DNA of 64,000 nt from Paragordius varius. Lineage: Eukaryota; Nematomorpha. Position numbers and translations under genes: made by a program. Position 1 is the first letter of the stretch, and every line of letters starts with the position of its first letter. Under the pieces are notes generated by a model that made no database searches, had not been told where the DNA came from, and worked only from the letters and a program-made list of their open reading frames with translations. The stretch covers positions 10,788,001 through 10,852,000 of the forward strand of contig OZ176051.1 in assembly GCA_964247055.1 (NCBI GenBank), written 5' to 3'. Below are positions 10,807 through 23,800 of the stretch, one piece after another.

Positions 10807-13800
10807 TTAGCACGCTATTATCCTATTTTGATCATAATTATCAATAAGGCTTTGTATATGAGCTAATTTTTTGTGCAAATAATCGAAACGCTTCCTACGC
10901 CGTCTATATTCTTGGCCTGTTGGGGTTAGTTCATTGAGCAAATCATGATATTCTTTTGCAATTTTTTGAGCAAGTTCCTAAATACAGTAAAAATTGTAAA
11001 ATAAAATGGAAAAAGACAGACAGATATAGATCTTTAAATATTGATCAACTAATAATGTATTATTGAGTGTCATAGAAGTTAGATATCCCTCTAGCAACTC
11101 AAAACAATAAGTGCAAAATATTAAAAATAATTGTCCTTAAAATAATTGGCATTTCAAATTTTTCTTTCTTAAATTATGTTATTGGCTAATATGATAAAAG
11201 ATTAAATAAGATATTTCACAAGCGATATGTTCAGAAGTTACCCTATGAGCTGAATCGCCTTCCTTTAGAGATGTTAGTTTTTGATGCCAAGCACAAAATC
11301 GACCAGGGATTTCATTCAAGCGTCTATGCAATGCTGAATATTCATGATAAATGTGTTCAAATAAATCCGCATATTCTGTCCGTTTTTCATCCGTCAAAAT
11401 TGGAGCCAAACTGTCAAAAATTAAAAAAAAACTATATATACCATTTACAGTTCAAATTCACCCTTAAACAATTCAAAATCACCCTCGAACAATTCAAATT
11501 CACCCTTGAACAATTCAAATTAACCCTCGAACTATTCAAATTCACCCTCAAATAAATAACATGTTTTTTAAGATTAAAAATTACCTATATTTTTATATAT
11601 TTTTAAAAAATAAAATTTTGTTTTAAATTAAAATAATACTGAAAAAAATAATTAATTATGCCATAAAGATATATTTTATATTAATAATTAGTTATATTAG
11701 TTCGAAAACACATAATTTATTTTTAGGGTGAATTTGAATTGTTCGAGGGTGAATTTGAATTGTTCGAGGGTGAATTTGAATTGTTCAAGGGTGAATTTGA
11801 ATTGTTCAAGGGTGAATTTGAACTGTTCAAGGGTGAATTTGAACTGTTCAAGGGTGAATTTGAACTGTAAATGGCATATACCATTTACAGTTCAAATTCA
11901 CCCTCATTCCAATTCCCCCTAAAAAAATATGTGTTTTATAAGATTAAAAATTACCTATATTTTTTTATATTTTAAAAAATAAAATTACGTTTAAAATTAA
12001 TATAATACTGAAAAAATAATAAACTATGCCATATGAATACATTTCTTACTAATAATAATTAATTTTGGCCCGAAAATTAATTTATTTTTAGGATTTGAAT
12101 GAGGACGAATTTGAATTATTCATGGGTGAATATGAATTGTTTAAGGGTGAATTTAAATGGCAAATGGTATATATGTGTAATGTGATTAGCTAAATTGAAA
12201 TATAGTTACAAAAGGGCAGTAAAGTTAATTATTCTCACCGTATTTTTATATAACAATTCCAAAAAATTAAAACATTGGATAGTCCATAATAAAAAACTGA
12301 GGGTTGAGCAGATTTATTTGTAATAAAATTAAAGAATGTGCATGACAAAATTTAGTGGTCAAAATTTTCGGCTTAATTTTCCCTTAATATGTGATTAACA
12401 TCATTAAAAATTTTTGATTAAACAATATATATAAAACAACTTATAGCATATTAAGTTAAGTTTAAGCAAAAAAATCATTTTTAACCCTAAATAATCTTCA
12501 TTGGTTGAGGTGAATGTGGTTAGCATTTCAGATATCTCAGCCTCTAGATCTGCCGGTAAAGTATCAGATTCATTATTGCCAATTATTGTGAAGGGTGTGT
12601 GCGGTTCCGTTAATATCCCATTTCCATTTTCTACATATTTAACTGTATATAAAAATGGAATTCCTGGACATTTAAAACTAAAATTTTATATGTATCATGG
12701 AGATTAAATGTAAGTAAGAATATTTTTTAAATAATAATATTTATGAGATTGAGTAATTATCATAGATTTGTCAATATGTTTCTTGTATTTAAATATAAAG
12801 AGCTAAAAATAATAAAAAAAAACATTTTCGTGACATCTAAAAGCTATTCTGTATGAGTAAATTTTAATACTAAAGGCGCATATACATACGGTTTGAAAAA
12901 ATTTAAATGTCACACAATATAATTAACTTTATTTGATAAAATAAGCTAATAATCTGCAAACTCAATTTATAATTGCATTTTTAAGGTCGATAATTAATAT
13001 TACTATTACTTAAAGCATTCGTGCCTCCATCCTTTTTATTCACGTTATTCCGCAATTTTTTCGCGTCAGATGTCTGAACCAATTTTTTTGGATTTTGTGG
13101 TTTTGATTCACTATCTTTTTAATAGAGTAATATATATATAGAGTTATATTTATATATATAACGAAATATAAATATTAAAGTCAAATATTTATTCATCAAG
13201 AAAACCATATATTTTGAATTAAATATATCGTTTTTTGGATGGCCAAATAAACATGTAAGATATCACACATGATTCTATATAAAACATAGTCATATTGATT
13301 ATATAGGTAGAAAAATTATAGATCAAATCTTTTCCATAAAAAGTATATCCTTTTATGCTTTAATCTAATTTATAAAAATTACTTACTATGTGTATTGGAC
13401 TCATTATCTGACGAATCAGAGGTTTGTCTCATTATAATATTATTGTCTGAAAAGGAGGAATGAACCGGTTTAAGAGCACTAGGTAAAATATTATCCGATG
13501 ATTCTAAGTTCTGAAGCGTCCCACCATTATTATAATTTGAATGTTCGCTATCATTTGTTGGTGCAATAGTTGAGGCATTGATATCTTTCGATGCTACTTT
13601 GATAGCTTTTTTATTGTAAGGGACATTACTGGAAGTCGGTGCTGGATTGGTGTTCGCATTTTTTTTATCTATGGAAAATTTATATGTAATAAATCAGATG
13701 TAAATTAAATAAGAACGAAGAACTCAAATTTAATGTATACGAACGAATCGGCCCTTCAAACGTTTATAGTTAAAGATATTTGCAAAAATTACAAAAATTT

Positions 13801-15421
13801 ATAACCTTGAACACTAATACTAACTAATATTTATATTTATTCCAATACCATGCGTTGATGTGACATGTAATGTTTTGCTTTCAAGCGTATGTGAATGAAC
13901 AGTCCCTGTTGAATGTGAAACGGTAATCTTTTTAGAGCTGTTATTTGTTTTAGCAACATTTTCTGTGGTTTTACCAAGAGTTCCAGAGTTAGAAACGTGA
14001 GCCATGCTTTTACTTTTTGTGTCATGACCTCCAGATCCATTATTTTTGGCATTTAAGTATTGTTGAGAAACGTTGGGAACATCAAGTGGTTTTGGACTAG
14101 GAGCACGTAAAGGTAATCGGCTAAACAATAATAATTGATATTAATATTTGCAGCTAAAACTATACCGTAAATGACATCGGGCAAACTAAGATAACATAAA
14201 AAGCCGGTTAAATTTACAGCAAATCTACTCTGCAAAGGGTTTTTCACAGGAGTGCAAGAAAATAAAAAACCTTGTTATAATAATAACACCATAGACAAGA
14301 GTCTTGGTTAAAAGTCGTTAAATCAAATATGATTTACGGTCAACTTCTTTTATGAATGGAATATTGTTTGGGACCCTCCTTTGAACTCATTTTATTCAAA
14401 TTCTTATTATTATATTTTTGTGTGCTTATGAATAAAGTATAAAAAACTTCAATTATCCAAATAATATTTCATTCTTAATTACTCGAATTGTCGGATAAAC
14501 ATTTTGAATTCATTAATAGTTAATGTATTTTGAATTCCAAAGTACATTATATATTAATTAATTTCAAAACCCGATATTTTTTATTATGCCAAAGAGTTTG
14601 TAATATATTAGCTCCTAGATAGAGATGGGAAGGTTTATATTAGTATTTTAATATCTTATTCAAAAAATATGACCGATATCCGAAGCAAAAATAAATTGAT
14701 AATTCGAACTATTTAGAAACTTAGTTATATGGTATCCAAACCAAAAGCTTTTCGACATTCATAATTATTCATTTATGCATTGAATTTCAGTTTATAGTAT
14801 TATAAAATATTATTAACGCTTTTATAAGTGGTCATATGTAGGATTGGAAAAAAGTATCCAAGGCATTCAATAATTCATATATTCATAATAAATTTTATTT
14901 TGTGCGCTAAGTAAAACAAAAATAGGACTTGCATCAAAAATTTTCCACTGTAACAAATTAATGGTTTTGAGAAAAGATTATTCTAATAGACAAACAAACC
15001 TTTTTATTACACTCAATTCGACAGGTGTTAATATTGTTTCAACATTAGTTTTTTCGCTATCCAATAGGGTTGTATTTAGCTCGGTATAGGTATGGGGAGC
15101 AAGGGAATATAATCCATCACGCCCTGTGTAAACACCCACACTATTCATTAAAGTTTTAAGCTTTTGATTCAAAAGTTCTGTCCGATTATTTGGATCGAGA
15201 GCGGCATTTAAATGTTCATCTAAAGGCAAACAGAAATTTTTACTTTCAAACAAATTTTGGAATGTAATTAATAATAAAAAATTTAAAATAAAACCAAAAA
15301 AGTTAAGGACCCTGAAAGAAGTATATTATAAAAAAAACTAACCTGCTTGAATTCGTGATAAAAGTTCTGATTTTCGATGTGGCCTTAATGCCAACAAGTG
15401 AATAATCATTGTCCTATTAAA

Positions 15422-15458
<37 letters not shown>

Positions 15459-17778
15459 TAATATATTAAAATACGAATAAATAAATATTTTAGAACTAAT
15501 GCGTAATTATTAATAATTACGGATATAGCATAAACATAAAGGGAGCGCCTAACTCATATAGCACTGCGAGCTGCATTTAAATATACAGGGGCATACATAA
15601 TTAATTTATTAGGATTTGAATAGACTATAAAATACAAACACTATTATAAGACATTTTTCAAGTTCATGCCAGGATAGATTTATTTGAAAAAAAAATGTTT
15701 GAGTAATATCAATTATACTGAGATTTCGTGATTATACTTTCGTAAATGTGGACTTTACAGGCCATGTGTTAAACACCGCTGTTTTAAATTACCAAAAATA
15801 AGAATAAATAATGTGTAATGTTTAAAAGTTGTACCTTATAAAAAATTACTTAAGTACAATAAATATAATAGGCTTACAGAATCGTATATAATTTTACCTA
15901 ATTTGGGAAATTAAATGCTTATCATAATCATCATTATCATGGTTAATTTTGTTACTTTTGTGGGTGGGACTTTCAATCTAAAGAGTAATTAATTACATTG
16001 TATAAAATAGATGGATGTAATATTTAAATTTTTTTATCAAATTTACCTTTTTCTTAGCCCCTTTAAATTTTTGCTTCGACTACACATATCATATAAAAAT
16101 GGTGTATAAATATTTTGTAATTTGATAAAAAATATAGCTTTCTAAGGTTAGTTCCAGTTTCTATAATCATTTTTTGCCTCAGTGCGGTTCTATATATTTA
16201 TGATATCAGTTAAAAATCTTTCAACAAAAAAAGTTAAATTTAGTTTCACCATTATTGTTTTTTGGTTAACTTGGGTTTCGTTTAAATATATTACAGATAC
16301 CAAATTATTTTGGCTATCTAATTAAAAGTATATCCTCTTATTATTTTTTAAAAAAAGATAAAAAAGATAAATAAAATAATTTAAAATAGGTTATCATTGC
16401 TAAAAAATAAAAATGTTTTAAAAACAGTTTAAAAAGCTTTTTAACATATCTTTGGTTTATAGAAACTTCAATTTTAATTTCTGGACATATCCAAAAAACT
16501 TTTTGCTAATAAATTATACTTTTTGCTGAAATCAGGAAATAACTATATATTATGAACGATGATGAAACCTTTAATGGGTCAAAAAATATAAAAATTATGC
16601 TATATTACACTGTAAAATCTACGCAAAATATAATCTAGGAAATAATATATATATATATATCTACATTTTTCTTCAAAACAAAGATATCGAAAGTTTAGGA
16701 TTTAAAAATTAATATTTTAAAATGTATAAAATAATATATCTATTAGCTAATATATAGACCACCATGAATAAATAATATTATTAACAATTTTCTTCTTTTA
16801 ATCCTAAATATTTAAATCATTGCAAACTACTAAAACTCACAATTTTAAACAAAAAAATATTGCCAACACAACCTAAAATCTATTGATAACCAGTAAAAGG
16901 ATGATAAAAAATAAAAAGTACAGTCACCTCATCCAATTCCATATCTACGTTTTCAGATGGTTGTTCACCAACAATTACTCTATTCTTTCCATTAATATCA
17001 ACAGTTTTAGTAATTTTACATTTTTCTTGGGATTTTACTAAGCTGACAGATTTCGTCGATACAATTTCCATGTTTGTATTTTGCATAGTTTCAAAGGGAT
17101 TGTTGTCAAAAAACATATTTTGTTCGTTAACGGTAGAGGAATTTGATGAGACAGGAATAGGCTTAAAAAGTGCTTCATTTTTACGGAATATAGCAGTTTC
17201 TGATCGTTGTTCATCGGCTTTTCTAACATGCAGACTATTTTTTGTAGTATGGTTTGATATAAAATTTTTAGCATCATTATTTTTGTGATTCGTGGAGGAA
17301 ACTATTGTACAAACAAAAAAAAGGCTTAAAAACCGATAAATCCAACCCAATCAATATAAAATAAAGGTAATACCATGCTGTTTAGGTAGGGAACCAACTA
17401 ATTTGGATTTGGAATTATTGTTGTTGTTAGGAATACTTTTAACAGATAACATTGATGAGGCAGACATTGAACCTGATTTAAAAACTCAATTAACTAAAAA
17501 AGTATTAAAAGTACCTTATAATATATAATTTTTTACAGAGAAAAATATACAAATAAATTTATACAAGATTTTTTTGCACTTAAAGTACATGCAAATGTAT
17601 ACTTTTTTTAAAACAAAATAATAATTATATATTAATTATATTCGTGTGCGTACAAAGTTATATATATATATATATGATTGTGTGACCTAGTGTGACAGAA
17701 AATTGAGAAAAAGTGGAATACACATGTAACATACATTTAATTCCCGATATATTATTATACATAAGGTACAAATAAGTA

Positions 17779-17844
<66 letters not shown>

Positions 17845-20800
17845 AAGACAAATAAACTTAGCTAGATAAAGTTTGGACCTAAAATTCCAAGCGACAAAAC
17901 GGCTTATATAATCATAGAATAGTAAGAATTAAACTATGCTTAATTTTTCGAATGGAATAAATAAGCTTAATATATAAAACCACTAAAATATTACAATCAT
18001 AGTATTACTTATATAAAAAATATATGCGAATACTTTATATTTTTGAAATTTTTAAACTTTTTTGTCGCTTTTTAATTTACGCCAATTTTCATATAAACCT
18101 AACTACCCTATATACCAGGGGTGGCCAACGAGGTGACCGCGGTCACTTTCGTGACCGCGACAACTCAAAAAGTGACCGCCTGAAAATATTTTTTTTAAAA
18201 AATTTTATTGATTTTTTTCGGATAGTTGACTACTTCTGAGCGAATTTAAATTTAAAATACAAAAAAATACGGTTTAAATTAAAAAAAAACGTCTAAGATT
18301 AGGGTGTAAAAAAATTATTTTATTAATTATAATTCATATGTTTTGGAGCATTTGCATTAAAACTTAAAATCAGTCATTTCCCTTGAATATCAAAACTTTG
18401 AGCAAAGCTTATTCATAAATCAGAAGCATAATCGTGAAGTTAGATTTAATTTGATACACCAAAAGTAGGTTTTTTAAACTTATATTTTAGAATGAGCTAA
18501 AAAAAGTTGTACAGATACAAGAAAGATTGGGAGCATGAATACTTTTTTATTATGATAAATGAAACATGCACCTGTCTAATATGCAATAGTACTGTTGCTT
18601 TGCCTAAAAAGTCAAATATTGAAAGACATTATAGATCTCTGCATCCACATTACTCCAAAAACTACCCCTTACAAACTCAAGAACGCAACATTAAAGTAAA
18701 GGAATTAAAAGAACAATTATCCGCCTCACAAAATAGCATACTTAAATACAACAAAGACTATAAAAATGCTACGATTGCTTTATTCAAGGTAGCGGAAATA
18801 CTCATTCGGAACAATAAGCCATTCCAAGATGGTGAAATATTTAAAGAAGCCTTTATTAGCGCTTGTGATATTTTATTTGAAAATTTTGATAACAAAAATA
18901 ATATTATGACAGTTATTAAAAGCATAAGTTATCGAAAAATACCGTTATGCGCAGGGCTGAAGATATTAGTAATAATCTTGATGAAATTTTACATGAAAAT
19001 ATTAATAACTGTATTTTTTTTCCTTGCAACTCGATGAGTCCACCGATTATGTTGGAATCGCCCAATTATGCATTTTTATTCGTATGATATTTAGTGATTT
19101 ATCTGCAAAGGAGGAATTATTAACTATAATACCTCTCCACGAACGAACCAGAGGGCAGGATATTTTTGATTCTTTTTATAAATTTATCACAGATACGAAA
19201 CTTCCCATCGTAAAACTCGCATCTATAACTACTGATGGAGCTACAGCTATGATTGGCGTTAACAACGGCTTTATCGCTTTATGTAAAAATCACAGTGCAT
19301 TTCCCAAGTTCATTGATTACCATTGTATAATCCATAATCAAGTTTTATGTTCAAAAGTTTTAAAATACCATCATGTAATGAACCCCTGTTTTAAAATTGT
19401 TAACGCCATTCGAACAAAAAGCTTGTCCCGCCGCCAATTTCGAATTTTGTTAAATGAGTGCGGCGTGGAATATGGAGAACTTTTATTACATACTGATGTA
19501 AGGTGGTTGAGTCGTGCCGCATTTTTAATTAGATTTAGGCAACTTTTACCTCAAATAGAAATTTTTTTAGAGAATTCTAAATTTTCATACCCTGAATTGA
19601 AAGATCAAGATTGGCTGCTTGATCTTGCATTTTTATGCGATATCACGGAAAAATTGCATAAATTAAACATCCAATTACAAGGAAAAGATAAAACAATAAT
19701 GGATATGATGGGTGCTTTAAAATCTTTTAAGGAAACACTAACAGTAGTAGAAACACAATTAAAAAACCGAGATTTAAAACATTTTTTTAATCTGGCAGCG
19801 GTGTCTGAAAAAATAGAGAATTTCTCTTTTGAAAAATATGCAGATGATATTGGTCTGCTTATTAATGATTTTGAAAAACGATTTTCATCTATAAATAAAC
19901 TTGAAGACATCTCTATTTTTTTATCAGGCCCATTTAATAATAATAATAATGTTGAATATATTGCTCAAAAACTCAGCCACTTTCTTGGTGTACCAAATTT
20001 AGCAGAGTTGGAAGAGGAATTAATAAATGTTAAATGCGATATCCATCTAAAATCATTAGGATCAGATATATATAAATTTATAAATAAAGATAAATACCCC
20101 CATATTTGGAAAACCGCTGCATTATTCAATTCTTTTTTTGGATCCACATATTTATGTGAATCGGCTTTTTCAATTATGAATGCTATCAAAACTAAACAGA
20201 GGTCACAATTAATTAATAAACATTTAGAATCATGTTTGAGAATTGCTTTGACTTCATTTGAACCTAATTTAGACAAACTTTCTGAATTTTTTCGCAGTCG
20301 GGCGTTTTAAATATTTTTTTTATTAAATATGGATGTTTATCGAGTTGTATTTTCGCTTAGGAAAAAGCCGATTTACTAAAAAATATGTGGATAGAATTAA
20401 AACTGATACAATTTTAATGTACTCTTATTTATGTTCAAATTATGGTTCTAAATTGGAATGCTATTTTTTATTTCTTTTATTTTTTGTATCATAATGTATT
20501 CTCCCCTGTAATTTCAAATGCATTGTTTAAATTTTTATATTGTAAAATTTCATATAATAGAAATTTAATAAATAAATAAAGTGTTTTATGTTGGTTTAAG
20601 GTAGTTAATAACCCGTTGTCTTTTAATTAAAATTATTTTTGTATTTGGTTGATAGATAAAAAAATTACAATTTTAAAATGGTTTAAACAAGTCACTCTAA
20701 TCTGTAAAGCAGGTATATACATCATTTAAAGTGTTGATTGAGTTTTTTTGATAAATATTTCTGGGTGACCGCGAACTCTTTTTTTAACAAAAAAGCCAAA

Positions 20801-23800
20801 AAAAAGCTCGCGACAAAAAAAGTGTGGCCACCCCTGCTATATACCAACAGATTTCAGTTATTTTGCATCTGCTTGAATTATATGAGATCTGAGATCCGTA
20901 TCTATAAAATAATTTCTGATGGGTAAAATGAGACCCCAACGATGATATGATAGTATATTGATAAAAAGGCGTTATATTTGGTTGATTTAATTGTGGATAT
21001 AGATGGCTAATTTAGGATAGATACCATTTACAGTTCAAATTCACCCTTAACAATTCATATTTACCCTTGAACAATTCAAATTCGCCCTCGATCACTTTAA
21101 CCTTAAAAAAAAAATATGTGTTTTTTAGAAATACCTATATTTTTTATGTTTAAACATAAAGAAATTACGTTTAAAATTAATATAATACTGAAAAATAATA
21201 AACCATGTAAGATATATATCTTAATACTGAGTTATTTAGGCCGAAAACACATAATTTACTTTAGGGTGAATTTTAATTGTTAGAAAGCGAATTTTATTTG
21301 TTCGAAAGCGAATTTGACTTGTTCGAAGGCTAATTTAAATTGTAAATGGTATATATACATGAAAAATAAGGTAGTGGTTATGTAATTATTGACTGTATTC
21401 TGATATTATAGTCATTCTATTTTTTCTTGATTTACTCATAGTAAACAATTATAAAATAAGATTTAGTTATTTAGCTATCTCTAATTAAATTATATATTTA
21501 TTTTAGTATAAATGGTTCACTATAACGTTAACATGAAATTAAACGGTGAAATTTTATGATAAAATATAATTAGGATTACTTTGAGGTTAAGGGATGTAAA
21601 ATAAAAAAATGATAAGCTATATAATTAGCTTATTTAAATGATAATTTATTAAACAAAGATTACGACAAAAAATTCTGATTATTTTAAGTGTGTCAAACAA
21701 CCATCTTATATTAAAGTAAAAACTCTTTTATAACTTAATAACCATTTACACCTCAAATTCACCCTCTAACAATTCAAATTCTCCCTTGAACAATATTCAC
21801 CTTAAAAATGAATTGTGTTTTCGGGCTTATTTAACTTATTATTATGAATTATTTCTTTATGGTATAATCTATTATTTTTGTTAGTATTATGTTTTTAGCA
21901 AACGAAATTTTTCATTAATATATAAAAATAACATAGGTAATTTTCAATATTTTGAAACATTTAATTTATTTTAGTGTAAATAATTCAAATTGTCTAAGAG
22001 TGAATTCGAGCTGTAAATAATAGAATTTAAATTATTTATGGAGAGTAAATAAAAAAACACAAATGTATAATATAATTCGAGCTACCTTTACTAATTTGAC
22101 CACTTGAGGCTAATAACTTGGAGGTAGAATGGAGTAGGTTTGAGCCAGTTTTATTTTTTATCGTTCGATTAAACTTTATTTCTTTGACCCTTAAATTTAT
22201 AAAAAATAAATAAACAATTAAAATTTAAATTGAGATGTTATCCCATTTAGGTAACTAATTCTATGATTTTAAATTGGATTAATAGGATAAATTTAAAAAA
22301 AAGTTATTTTCGCCAATCAAAACAGGTCATCGTCCATATTAAAAATATAATCTTGGCTTGTTAATAATCTATTTTAATTTAGCGAATATTGTTGATTATG
22401 GTTAAATAACAAAATTTTTAATTCATTGATATAAAAATATATTAATATTTCTACTAAAATTTTTGAGGTATTATTTTTTGAAACATTTAAATCAATTATT
22501 TAATTAAAATAAAAAATAATAGTAAAAATAAGAAAGAAATATCTAGAGGATTGATATGCATATTAAGAAATCTAATAAATATTATTGGAAATATATTTTC
22601 ATTTATTAAAAAATAATGAGCAGAGTCACAAAATATGTTTACACAAAATTATAATTAATATGATAACAATGATAGATAACTTAAATTTAATGTAAAAAGA
22701 TATTTCATTTTTTCAATTATTCATTAATTGTTTTAAATATTTTATTGATACTCTACATACCATTTTGATTGTTTGTTTAATAATATATATCAATCATTTA
22801 ATGAATAATTGTAAATATAAATAACCGCAATTACTATATTTTAAACGGCCTAAAACCCAAACTATTCAATCATACATACAGTTTTAACTTTATATATAAT
22901 CCATGCATTAAAAAAGGGACTTTTTTAAAATGCCCATGTTGGATAGGTAGAATATATATGTATATTTATTAATAAATATACCATTTACAATTCAATTCAC
23001 CATTTCAATTTGACCCTCGAACAATTCAAATTCACCCTAAAAATAATTTGTGTTTTCGAACTACTGATTAATATAAAATATATCTTTATATTATTATTTT
23101 TTCAGTATTATTTTAATTTAAAAACAAAATTTTAATTTTTTAAAAATATATATAAAAATATAGGTAATTTTTATCTTAAAAAATATATATTTTATTTAAG
23201 GGTGAATTTAAATTGCTCGAGGGTGAGTTTGAATTATTCGAGCGTGAATCTAAAGTGGTTAAGGGTGATTTTAAAGTGTTTAAGGGTAAATTTGAATTGT
23301 AAATTGTATCATAGTTATAAAAACTGGCCAATATATGTACGTTTTGACAAATTTTCATTAATACTAAACTGTTGGTACGGATTAACTAAACCAGGGGCGG
23401 CAACTTTTTTAAACGGGTCATTTTGAAAAAAAAATTCAGTTCCTAAACATATATTAAAATGTAACTGGATGATGGCATTTATATCATTCTTAAATATATA
23501 ATTTTAAACTTTATTTTTACAAAATTATTTAAAAAAATTTCTATTGTTAAAAAATATACAATTTCAGCGTTTAAATAATTATTAAAAAAGTTATTATATT
23601 GTGGTAATTTTCATAAATAACCGGAATGATTCAACAATTCTTCTAATTTTCTTAAATAAATTAACATATAAAGATTAGATCCGAGATATTTTTGAAATTA
23701 TTTATAAAAAATGATTTAATATAGCATATCCATCAATTCAAAAAAATAGAAATACACATTATTTACCTATATAATATCCTTCAATGTTCATAGGAAACCA

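Noticed and set aside
11728-11922. Open frame of a 7-residue repeat (VNLNCSR type)
   Set aside because: It is the translation of the 21-bp foldback arm. Similar frames occur in several phases on both strands, and it lies in an ELL intron.
12501-12707. Plus-strand ORF of 68 codons
   Set aside because: The minus strand here is an ELL exon (12663-12486) whose phase fits both neighbours; the plus frame is a shadow.
19605-20276. Minus-strand ORFs opposite the hAT transposase
   Set aside because: They are shadows of the conserved transposase frame.
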